From positions 12,987,313 through 13,051,312 of the forward strand of contig CM028909.1 in the NCBI GenBank assembly GCA_016801845.1: 64,000 bases of DNA, written 5' to 3'. Origin of the DNA: Polydactylus sextarius (Eukaryota; Chordata; Actinopteri; Polynemidae). Every line of letters begins with the position of its first letter. Position 1 is the stretch's first letter. Below the pieces are notes generated by a model. It saw only the letters and a list, made by a program, of their open reading frames with translations, was not told the DNA's origin and ran no database searches. Of this stretch, positions 53,952 through 64,000 are shown piece by piece. Position numbers and translations under genes: made by a program.

Positions 53952-55674
53952 TTACTCTTTTAAAGATTGTTTAGGTGAGACTTTCTGGCTCTTGAGTGTG
54001 GCAACAGTTGTCTCACCCTCAGACATTTGTGGATCTGAAGGCCACAGCTTCCATCCACACAGGATTGTGGGGATAGCGTATCCTCGAAACTGGAAACACA
54101 CACACACCTAGCATTAACTACACACCGTTAATACAGGAAAATAAGTTTAAATGTTCAAATATAAATCTGTGCGATGAAAAATTACCTGTCTGTTCATGAA
54201 AACATATATGATAGGGTTGTAGACAGTGCTGCTTTTAGCCAAATAAACAGGAATAGTAGCAATGACAGGGTCAATATACAGACTGGAGTCTATGATGACA
54301 GCTAACGCCATGGCAGCGTATGGCAGCCAGGTGACCAGGAAGGCCAATACCATCACCACCACCATACACGCCACCTGCATCTCAACGCGGCTTGTGCTGC
54401 CAGCCTCAGACACCTGCAGTTTGGTCACCTAGGATACCAAGATCAAGCAAAAAGAATTGATTATGACAAAAATAGTCAATAGGAATATACTGTATGTCTA
54501 TCACCCACCTGTCGTAGGGTCCATAAGAGTCGTGAGTAAGACACCATGATGATGGAGAAGGGCACAGCAAAGCAGACAAAAAAGTATATGATGATGTAGG
54601 ACATGTTGCCGACATCCCGGCTGTACCAGTTTGGGGCACAGGAAGTCTTAACTCCCTCCAGCTCATAACTTCCCCAACCAAATAGTGGTGGTGTGTTCCA
54701 CACAAACGACCAAACCCACGACAACACCACTCCAGCAACTGCATGTCTGAAGACAAAGATGGTGTGGTATGTGTAGATGGATAAAATCAAGTTTTGTACT
54801 TGTGAAGCAGCCATGACAAAGCTTGGTAATGGTTAATACCTGGTCTGGAACAGAACAGCGCCCATAGGATAACACACCACTATGTACCGTTCAACAGAAA
54901 TGACTCCTACTGTACAGAGACTTGCTATACCTGGGTGGAAAGAAAGAAGAAGCACAAGGTTGAATATATTTTTGTTAAAACATCCTGTTGTTGAGGTTTA
55001 CAGTTGTAAATGAGATGATAATTTAGTAGTGCACAGAAACTAAATAATTTATTGAAGGATTGACTATTTTCAGTGATCAGATTTTTGATTTCAATAACTA
55101 TAAACACAAAGATGAGAGAAGGGCCCAAAAAATTCACTAAAAATTCTGCAACAAACTTTTTTCTTCGCTGCTACTTGATTAAATAGCTCTTGATGTCCCT
55201 CATGTTTTTCCTGGCCTTGCTCCTAGGTGTGAAACCGTTGGTGAATATCAAATGACTATAAAGTATTTACATCTGGATTCACCTTGACCAAACTATATTT
55301 ATTATTGCATCAGTATTAGCAGTCTGAGTCTGAATCAGCTCACCAAAAAAGGCAACGGCGAAACCCTCTAACACGCATCCCACGCGTCCCAGGCTGAAGT
55401 ATCCCATGGCGTTGGTCACTGTGGTGGGCAGACCTCCAAACACAGCACAACCCAGGTCACATATAGCCAGGTTGACCAAAGCATAGCTGAGTGGCTGCCT
55501 CAGCTGTCTGTGTCTCACTGTCACCACGATCACCAAGACGTTGAGGATAATCCCCGCTGCAGAAAACACACCCATGATAACAGCCAGTACCGTGTAGCCA
55601 GTAGGAGAGAGGATCTCTTCGTTGACTAAGCGGTGAGATGATGAAAAGTTTCCTCGGACGGCAACATTCTCCAT
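53952..55674 (-). CDS. parapinopsin: Parapinopsin-type non-visual opsin, complete
   Basis: A light-sensing class A receptor; parapinopsins are bistable UV/blue pigments of the pineal and parapineal organs. Five exons: 55674-55344, 54930-54840, 54746-54509, 54428-54186, 54089-53952. Phases agree: 1041 nt, 346 residues. Retinal-binding Lys is K285 (YLAKSSTVYNPIIY). Glu at the rhodopsin-113 position is E103 (CVLEGF) and Glu at the 181 position is E171 (YELEGVKTSC). The disulfide pair is C100-C177, and the TM3 motif is ERY 124-126. Phrases AMGYFSLGRVGCVLEGFAVA, FQTRHAVAGVVLSW and WNTPPLFGWGSY are close to catfish parapinopsin as I remember it. Parietopsin is the nearest alternative but is described with Gln, not Glu, at 113. 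The start is the ATG at 55674 (AAAATGGAG). Confidence 0.9.
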
Positions 55675-56842
55675 TTTGCTCACTGTAAGATGAAGTGAGG
55701 TATTGGTTGTACTGAAGTGTCAGTGGTCCATCAACAGTTCAAAACAAATCCAACTCAAGTCAAAAATGCCCACAAGTCAAATCAACAACTTCTCAAAAAA
55801 TGTAAAACAAAGAAAAGTGATAAGCAGGAAGCACCCCTCTACAGCTACTGCATCTTTGCTGTCCTGGTGCAGCTTGTTAGAAGTGATAGAGATGGATCTC
55901 TCTTAATAACCCCTGTAAAATGAGAGAGAGACTCTAGATCATGACCTTTAATCTTAAAAACCAAAGCCGATGATCCGGATTGTGAAGGCAATAATTCTGT
56001 CTAATATCCTGTAAGACTGCACTTTCCATGATTGCTAAGTTCACAGCTGCTCCTGAGTGATGAAACAGGGATTAAATAAACAAACAGGGGGTAACTAAAT
56101 ATGGTTTTTAGAATCAGGGTTAAATGCCAGTCAGGAAATTAAAGGTACAGAATGAGCTTTATAGCCTATTAATATCACAGATTTTTGTATACATTGACTT
56201 ACTCAGCATGTAATAAGAGGCTTCACATTAACACACAGCTACTTACACTGGCACCTCATCAGCCAACTAAGAGTTTGCCTGTAAAAATGACAAAACAAAA
56301 TCATGGATTTCTAATAAAGTTATGTATAATTTTATTAGAATTCCATGGTTTTGTTGCATTTGATCCATGGTCATGTCTTTTTATTTAGAGATGAAGATCA
56401 GCCAGAAAGGGTAAAATGTTTGAAATTGGTTTTCTTGTTCGAGGACACTGCAGGAAAATTCTTTATTCATAGAATTACATTTTCAAATAAAATAAAAATA
56501 AAACAAAATAAAATGAATACCTTTATTTGTCCCACAGTCCTGGAATTGCATAACAAGCCTAAAAGAAGAGAAGAACATTTGAAAAATACAAGACACAAAA
56601 ATGGTTTCGAAATAAATGATCACTGGAAGAATTAAGAAATATATAAATAAAGATATAGAAATGATCACGTGTAAAGGAGTGTATGGATAACTGTACATAT
56701 AGCTACAACAAATTTTTTTTTTTCTGAAATACACAGAGTCATGTCCCTCCCAGCCACTAGGTGGCGGCAAAGACTCAGCTGCGGCTCCGTCGCGCTTTAA
56801 ACCGGCGGAGTTTGATCACCGGCGGTAAACAGCACAATCAAC
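55675..56842. promoter_or_regulatory. Divergent intergenic region between the opsin and ddx20
   Basis: The two ATGs are 1.17 kb apart and face away from each other. A GGATTA at 56069-56074 reads TAATCC on the opsin strand, the OTX/CRX and pineal-response-element core, 395 bases upstream of the opsin ATG. The last 100 bases before ddx20 (56740-56842) are GC-rich with CpGs, consistent with a housekeeping promoter. No exon was seen between. Confidence 0.5.
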
Positions 56843-59800
56843 ATGGCTTCCTCCGTGAGGAGAGCAGCCCATGACATCGAAACACGAAAGCGAACCGACG
56901 ATGTGCTTCAGTCGGAGGGGATCGACTTCGGCTCCCTGCTTCTCTCTCAGGCCGTGTTGGACGGTCTGTCCGCCGCAGGATTTCACAAACCGTCTCCGAT
57001 CCAGCTCAAGGCGATCCCGCTGGGCCGCTGCGGACTCGGTGGGTTCAGAAACAACAACATAAATACACACGTGTGATGCTGAACTCACCTGTAATGAAGA
57101 TGTTACTTTATGGAGCACAACATTTTATAGATGTAAACTCCAGGCTCTGTCTCGTGCTGTGTTTTGTTTCTTTTTTAAATAAATAACCTAGAATATTTGT
57201 AAGCATTAGAATCTACACATCTGGGTCAAAACTATTCTGTCTTGTGTTTCCCCTATGTCGTTAAACTGTAGACAATATAACCATATATACAGAGTAAGAC
57301 AGATATTGCTGTATATGGATGATTAGGAACTTTTCCCAGACTTTTTATATTCTACAATGTGTAATCGATTATCTAATGGTTGTACTTGAGCGACATAAAC
57401 TAGGTTTGACTGAAATGTAATTGTTGATAAATGTGATACTACGGACATGGAAAGTATTCAGTGTTTCATACTGGAATGTCTCACTTTAAATGTACATGTC
57501 TAGGAAAAATTACCTCAACATCTTCATAACATGATATAAGATTAAGACACAGTTGATCAATTTACTGACTATGGTTTAATAATTCTCTTTGAAGGTTGTC
57601 TATGTGTCGTGCAGGAGAGTTAATTTTTGTGCACTCGAGGTAATCGCCTATGATTAGTCAAACAGTTTAACTGCAGAAAGGAGACACTTGATTTGATGCA
57701 GCAGCTTAGACTTTCTTAGAAAGGACACATCCGTATCGAACCCAATTGAGTTTAATTAACTGCGGAAGTTAAAGTTGTGGGATCTTGGATGATTTGTCCA
57801 AACTAACAATGTCCATCTGCTGTTTCAGATTTGATTGTTCAGGCCAAGTCTGGAACAGGAAAGACATGTGTGTTCTGCACCATCGCCTTGGACTCTCTGA
57901 TCTTGGAGAACTGTGCCACTCAGGTCAGTGGATTTTAACTAATATACATGTACAGATAAAAACTGCGAAAGGGTTTTCTGCACAAACACTCAACATGTTG
58001 GTGATTTGTTTCTGTTTTGTAATCACACTGATGAATGCATTTACGTATTGAGTAATCATCAGCCTTTAGATATATTCAGCTTGTTAATGAAAGAGAGTCA
58101 TGAGGGGAGAAAACAATTAACAATTTTGTTATTAACCCGTCTGTTCACTCTCTTACAAACAGCAGATGGTCATAAGTAGTAATCACATTGGTTTTGGATC
58201 AGATTTTAATCTGATAAGTTTAAGCTGCTCAGTGTCAAAAGTTTAAATGAAAAAGGACAGAGAAAGGAGATGAATGTTGATGAACTGGCTACATTCTAGT
58301 GGACTGTAATCTTATTAGTCGTAGAGGTCTTACCTACCCAGCATCTGTCTGTCTTTAATCTGCTCCCAATTAAATGTAAGTGGTTTGTGACTGTTAACTT
58401 TACAAACAGCCCTTTTGTACTCCCAGGTTCTTGTATTGGCTCCTACACGAGAGATAGCGGTACAGATCCACTCAGTGGTCATGGCTATAGGCTGTGCTAT
58501 GGAGGGCCTGGAGTGCCATGTTTTTATCGGGGGCAGGCCAGTGAGTCAGGACAAACCCCACCTGAAGAAGTGCCATATAGCAGTGGGTTCACCTGGTAAG
58601 ACACTGTTGGAATATTAAGAGAAAGATACAGTCTGTAGATGCAACTGTCATGCTGTTGCATATTCTGTTTTTTAAGTGTATTTGTGATTATCTACACAGG
58701 TCGCATCAAGCAGCTCATCGAGTTGGGCATGTTGTCTACTTCCAGCATCAGACTGTTTGTTCTGGATGAAGCAGACAAGCTGCTGGAGGAGGGCAGCTTC
58801 CAGGAACAGATCAAGTAAGATGTACCTATATCTAATGAATTTCACAACAGAGTTCACAACATCTATATCAAGATACATTTATGCACATTTACAAACCCAC
58901 ACGTACTGAAACTCTCCATTCTCCTGTGTTCCTCACTCCTCTTCAGCTGGATCTTCTCTTCTCTGCCTGTGAACAAACAGATGTTGGCACTCTCTGCCAC
59001 TTACCCAGAATCCCTTGCGCAGCACCTTACCCGCTACATGAGAGAGCCCACCTTTGTGAGACTCAATCCTCGTGACATGGGCCTCAAAGGTAAAACCCTT
59101 TTTCATGGTCAAATAGGCTGTTGTCAACGCCACAAAAACCATTTTACATACTTACATTTAAACTGGACAAATAACCCTGCACTGTAGGGATAGTATAGTT
59201 TGCAATGTGATGTTTGAATGAAATAACACTTCTTCCTGAGGGTGAGGTGTTGACAAAAAGTGTAACACTCATCTTCTAACAGAATCAAATTAACACCTCA
59301 TCTTTTGAGCTTCTAATTTGTTTCTCTTCATTGTGTACAAACTCTGTCTGAGATTAAGAAAAGATGTCTGGAACTGTGTATGCTCCAGTGTAGTTGTACT
59401 CCATCTACATTGTCCTTTTGTGCCCCCTGTCAGGTCTAAAGCAGTATTACAAACTGGTGCAGTCTCAGCCGTTACCTCACAAGGTTTTCGAGGAGAAAGT
59501 GCAGCACTTGCTGGAGCTGTTCAGTAAAATCCCCTTCAACCAGGCCCTTGTGTTCTCCAACCTACACACAAGGTAATAAATCATTTTATTGCACAGCGTC
59601 CTTGTTGTAGGTGCTGTTGAGCATATACTGTACATAAAAACTGATGATGTGTCTCAGAGGAATGGTTTAGTGAAATTGTATTGGCTTTACTCCCACAGGG
59701 CTCAGCACCTGGCAGACATCCTGTCCTCTAAAGGCTTACCTGCTGTTTGTATTTCAGGTGAGACTGTCTTTGTGTCTGTCTTTAGTCATTGAATTGTTAA

Positions 59801-62776
59801 TCAGTTGACATAAAATAAAGCAATGTACATTTTTAGTAATTTATTAATAGTTTATTTTAAAATCCTTTCATTATTTTAAATTGGAGATGCTTTTTGTCCG
59901 CTGTGAAACTGTAAACCCTTTGTAAAGACCTTTCACCATACTTTCCCTAAGCTTAACCAGTTTATCATCACATAAAATAATATGAATAAAATCATGAAAT
60001 TTGTATAATAGAAAAGCTGGACTCAGTGATTGTTTTATAATGTTTAGATATTACCTAAAAAATATTATTTCATTCTCAAAAAACAAAACAAAACTGAATA
60101 TTCAATTAATTGATCCAGCTCTTGCATTTTTCAAGTTTTCCTTTTTTTGTTATCAGATAGAAAACAGGTTTTTACATTGTTATCTTTGGCCTTAGAAGAG
60201 CTGCTTTTTTTTTATTCAAATCTGATTAATATACCGGTGTGTGATGACCTGTACAGGCGGTCTGAGTCAGGACCAGAGACTGGAGGCGATGTCAAAACTG
60301 AAGCAGTATCAGTGCAGAGTGCTCATCTCCACTGACCTGGTGAGATGTTTGTTATTGTGCTGTTTTCCATGTCAGCCGTCTCTTGCATTCAAAACTTTAT
60401 ATATTTGTTGTGTTACACAATGATTGGAGGCTTGGATCCATCAGTGTCTGTGTTTTAAATCCTGGTTGTTTTTCTTTCTCCTCGTCTCTCTCCTGTCAGA
60501 CGTCCAGAGGTATAGATGCAGAGAAAGTCAACTTGGTGATAAACCTGGACGTACCGCAGGACTGGGAAACCTACATGCACAGAATCGGACGTGCGGGGCG
60601 CTTCGGTTAGTTTTCCAAAACTTGTTTTTTGTTTATGGCAGAAGTCAGAAGTCGGAGGCAAACAACAAGCAGTGTTTTCACTTCGGGCCAGGCAGGCGGC
60701 TGAGCTGATAGCTCTGTGCATGAGAGGGGGCGGAGGGGTGAGACTGGCTGTAGAGAAGTTGCATCATTATTACAGAATCTTTTCTTTGTTTGGATCACAT
60801 CCCAGGGTGGACAACAATGTTGTTTTCAGGTGGACACTTTCTTGTTCTAACTCGGAGCCCAAAATAAAATAGCTTCAGGGCACTTCATTGTTCTGCATTC
60901 CTTCATCCTTATCCTGTAGATAAGACAGCATATTTTCAAAATTTTTTTTGACATTGCCAAGTAAAATTCCGATACCACCGGTGTCTCTCCTGGTGATATA
61001 ATAACTCATCAAAACATTTTCTTTTTCCTATTTTGCTTTGAATTATATTTAATTTTCCTGACCAATTTGCCTTCTCTTTGACTCTTTCAAACACCATTTT
61101 GAAAATTAGCTTCAGTCTCTGAAGTATTAGCAGACTTGACCTACCATTCAAGGTCAATAGGTTTCTAATCATGTGCATTTAATTATAATTATCTTGTCTC
61201 AAAAACAGAAGCTAATCCAATCTTTGCTTGCACAGTGTCTGTTAGTGTGTGTATGTGTGTGTGTGCACCTGCTGTTCCTAAATACACAGCTCACACACCC
61301 TTTTTTTCTCCCTTCCTGTAATGTGAATGTGTTCTCATCAGGATTACATTTTGTTTATAGGCACTCAGGGGCTGGCTGTGACCTACTGTTGCCATGGTGA
61401 GGAGGAGAACAAGATGATGGCCATTGCTCAAAAGTGTGGCCTGAATCTGTCCGTATTGCCATGTAAGTCTTGTCCTTGAGGAGTTTAACATGCAGCACGT
61501 GTAACTCTTTCCACCCTGGCAGATTTCCTCCCTTTAATATAATGTTAATGTGAGTAAGTAGCTCAAGTCTCATCTGTATTCTCTGCTTTCAGCCACCATT
61601 GAGCCCGGATTGATGGACGAGCCATGTGACTGGGAGGTCTGCACTGAGGCTTTCACTCCAGGCTCCGTATCCCAGCTCATCCACAAGACAGAGAGGAAGA
61701 GGCGTGCCAAGGCTGACATGCCTGCAGCTGCCTCAATTACAGATGAAGTTATAGAACACAGCGGACTAGAGAAACTAGAGAAATCTCATCCAGCGCCCAG
61801 GAGGGGAGCGCAGTGTGAAGGGAATACTAAAGAAGTATCTCCTGCTAGTTCTACTCAAGTGGCACAGACACGAAAACAGCTGCAAGATGCTCTGCCAAAG
61901 ATCCCTCCTCTCAGTTCATTCAAGAGCTGCAGGTCAAGGCTTATGACCTTTGAGGAAGCTGAGCATGACTTCCACAGCTTCATCACCACAGGTTTGGGGA
62001 GATCAGTGGAGATCATCAGGGACTTTAGAGGTAGAGGAGATGACTGCTCCAGTGATCAGAATGGGCACAGAGAGTCTGTCACACTTCATGATGACGGATC
62101 TCAGAGTTTAACACAGAACAGGGAGAACTTTTCACGTCCAAAGTTACTGTCTGGTTCTTCTGGCTCCCAGTCAGACATGGAGGAGAACCAGCAAGGTAAT
62201 GAGACACTGGAGGGTTCAAATCATACCAGAAGAGGTGAATACAGAGCAGTGATGCAACATCAGACTGATGCTAGCAATACACCCACTGTGTCCAAACAGA
62301 AATCATGTCCCAAAGTTTATAAATCTGCACCCATGACATGTCACCAAACAACACAAGCTTCATGTCAGCCTGAGATGTACGAGTCCGAACAGAGAAACAA
62401 CAAACCAAACATGGAAAACAACCGGGCTGCTCCGACACAGACTGGGAGAAATGAATCAAGAAATATAAAAGGAGAGTTTGGGAAACGGAGCAAAAAACTT
62501 TCAGAAAAGATAAAGAGAGAACAGAAGAGGGACAGGGATAATGGAGAACACGATGATGTTGATGATGATGGTGATCGTGATCATGATAATGATGATGAAG
62601 ATGTAGAATGGGATGCTGAGGCGTACTGGAGAGCGTGCTACAGAGCCTGGAATGATTACTATGCATCCATGTCTCCTGAAGAGCAAGGATACCAGAGCTA
62701 CTACAGCGTAGCTCAAAACTGGATGGCAGCTTATCGTATGAACACAGTCTACGTGGAAGAACTCCTCAAACACTGA
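56843..62776 (+). CDS. ddx20: DEAD-box helicase 20 (Gemin3), complete
   Basis: An ATP-dependent RNA helicase of the SMN complex, which assembles Sm cores on snRNAs. Eleven exons: 56843-57038, 57829-57923, 58427-58595, 58700-58814, 58947-59089, 59434-59572, 59699-59757, 60257-60339, 60500-60605, 61361-61462, 61593-62776. All phases agree: 2391 nt, 796 residues. Motifs: Q motif GFHKPSPIQ 46-54, Walker A AKSGTGKT 72-79, PTRE, DEAD 176-179, SAT 208-210, VFSN, TSRGID 334-339, HRIGRAGRFG 360-369. The last exon codes for a long hydrophilic tail with a GAT-repeat acidic run at 62549-62608 and a family-specific end (YWRACYRAW, WMAAYRMNTVY) like human DDX20. The divergent middle of the tail is as expected for this gene. 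Confidence 0.95.
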
Positions 62777-62873
62777 CTTGTCTACTTTGTACAACATTTT
62801 GCACTTCTGCGCTTTTTTTTCTCGGTGCAACAAATTCATACCATGTATTGTATGTCACAATTGAATCAGTATA

Positions 62874-62879
62874 AATAAA
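62874..62879 (+). terminator. ddx20: Poly(A) signal of ddx20
   Basis: AATAAA lies 98 bases after the TGA at 62774-62776, giving a short 3' UTR ending near 62900. Confidence 0.75.
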
Positions 62880-62899
62880 TTACCTTTTTTCCTGTTATG

Positions 62900-63286
62900 A
62901 CTCACAAATCGCAGTCTTGTTTACCTTTAATATTAATACATTAGCACCATTAATATAACTAGAGGGCAGTGAAGAGGGGGGCCCAATCTGCTCAGTGTGC
63001 TGTACACAATCTCTTCAATGAGACACAACAAGGTCAGACAACTCCATGTGCCCCTGATTAGACCTAATCAACCTCTGCCTACCCTCCACCCAATCAGTGC
63101 TGGGCTACACAAAAGGCAAACACCCTTGAATAAATTAATTTAAACCAGAGGCCCACTACAACCCTTTTACCATTTCCAGTCACGATGCAGCAGAGATAAG
63201 GTCTGTGATCACCAGATGGCTTGAATAGAAAAGTTATTTCACATGAAAGGGCTTAATGAGAGGAAGCACAAAACGCAGGTGAAGAT
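62900..63286. other. Gap between ddx20 and the GPCR gene
   Basis: Fewer than 400 bases separate the ddx20 poly(A) site from the GPCR ATG, so the GPCR promoter or its 5' UTR must lie here. A 7-bp-arm palindrome GATTAGACCTAATC (63056-63069) is the only motif noted. Confidence 0.5.
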
Positions 63287-64000
63287 ATGGATGTTCACAC
63301 TTCCTGGAATGAAACCGCCTCACGATATGAGACTCAAGTAGATACAGTGTTTCTACTGTTTAACTGCACAGTCTTAACGTTGACATTAGTGTTGGGTTCA
63401 CCCGGGAACTTGTGGGTGTGTTGGGTTGTTTTCAGAACCAAGAGCCTGCAAACTTTTAATAACGCGCTGCTCGTGAGTTTGGCCGCCAGTGACCTGTTGA
63501 AGTGCTCCGTGGACACTCCGCTGCTGCTCTTCTCTCTCCTGCGCTACGGTAAGAACATCCAGGCGTCCGTGTCCGTGTGCACCCTGCAACAGTTCACATA
63601 CGCGCTGTGCAGCTGCGTCCAGCTGCTCACGCTGGTCAGCATCAGCGTGGAGCGTTTCCAAGCCATCGCTTTTCCTTTCCAAACAGAAAGGAGGAAAGCG
63701 AGGGTCCGATTTTGGATCCTATCCATCTGGGTTTGCGGGCTCCTCTTGGCTGTGATGTCTCTGACTCTTTCCAAGAAAGCGCGTCTCTACATGCTGTGCC
63801 GGCCTCACCTCGGTGCGCACGGCGACGAGCGTCATAACTACTCGGATCCATTCGGACCCTACGTCCTGGTGCCAGTGTGGGTTTTGTCTCTCACTCTGAT
63901 CGTTATCCACTACGTGCGCATATTCAGAGTTGTGAGGCAGCACCGGAAGAAAGTGTTTAATCGAGGAGTCCAGCTGAGGCCGACTGTGTCGGAACACGTC
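63287..64000 (+). CDS. Class A (rhodopsin-like) G-protein-coupled receptor, 3' end outside window
   Basis: A plasma-membrane receptor of unknown ligand. The open frame runs from ATG 63287 to the edge, 238 codons without a stop or intron. The short N-terminus (MDVHTSWNETASRYETQVD) has an N-glycosylation site NET, and a second sequon, NCT, opens TM1. TM1 has the GN motif (LGSPGNLWVCWVVFR), TM2 the Asp (LVSLAASDLL). TM3 starts at the conserved Cys (VCTLQQF) and ends with ERF in place of E/DRY. TM4 has its Trp (WILSIW). The second extracellular loop has the partner Cys (LYMLCRP) and a sequon NYS, and TM5 follows (YVLVPVWVLSLTLIVIHYV). There is no Asp at 3.32, so it is not aminergic. A TTTTCAG at 63429-63435 looks like an acceptor but is in frame inside TM1, so a single exon is preferred. 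I do not recognise the orthologue. Confidence 0.8.
   Translation, partial: MDVHTSWNETASRYETQVDTVFLLFNCTVLTLTLVLGSPGNLWVCWVVFRTKSLQTFNNALLVSLAASDLLKCSVDTPLLLFSLLRYGKNIQASVSVCTLQQFTYALCSCVQLLTLVSISVERFQAIAFPFQTERRKARVRFWILSIWVCGLLLAVMSLTLSKKARLYMLCRPHLGAHGDERHNYSDPFGPYVLVPVWVLSLTLIVIHYVRIFRVVRQHRKKVFNRGVQLRPTVSEHV

Noticed and set aside
62271..62666. 131-codon minus-strand frame with a His-rich run
   Set aside because: It is the antisense shadow of the ddx20 last exon; the His run is the complement of the GAT repeat.
63429..63435. TTTTCAG read as a splice acceptor for the GPCR
   Set aside because: The frame continues unbroken upstream through a convincing TM1 (LGSPGNLWVCWVVFR) to an ATG at 63287, so the motif is coding sequence.

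Overview
The window is vertebrate nuclear DNA, almost certainly from a teleost fish. Every gene is split by short introns with consensus GT/AG ends. Dinucleotide microsatellites are abundant, a copy of a widespread fish interspersed-repeat tail is present, and one gene is a parapinopsin, a non-visual opsin kept in fishes and lost in mammals. Exon boundaries below were placed by hand from splice consensus, reading-frame phase and remembered family sequence; no alignment was run.

Left to right: (1) The first two coding exons of slc6a8 (creatine transporter, minus strand, 2150-3887); the rest lies beyond position 1. (2) p4htm (transmembrane prolyl 4-hydroxylase, minus strand, 6596-15466), nine exons and 509 codons, with an Arg where the distal iron-binding His should be. 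(3) Nested on the opposite strand inside p4htm intron 2, a complete four-exon secreted frizzled-related protein gene (12675-14463). (4) cdk16 (PCTAIRE kinase, plus strand, 23984-50190), fifteen coding exons and 527 codons, with long repeat-rich introns, a probable alternative first exon at 33030 and a probable alternative terminal exon at 48806. (5) A five-exon parapinopsin-type opsin on the minus strand (53952-55674). (6) Head to head with it, ddx20/gemin3 (plus strand, 56843-62776), eleven exons and 796 codons. (7) The first 238 codons of an unassigned class A GPCR, running off the right edge (63287-64000).

These genes do not form an operon or one pathway: creatine uptake, an ER 2-oxoglutarate oxygenase, a Wnt/BMP modulator, a cyclin-dependent-like kinase, a light sensor, an SMN-complex helicase and an orphan receptor. 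The structural interest lies in the gene-within-a-gene, the degenerate p4htm active site, the cdk16 isoform structure, and an 84-nt near-perfect hairpin in cdk16 intron 1. No CRISPR array, prokaryotic system, viral gene or toxin gene was seen.
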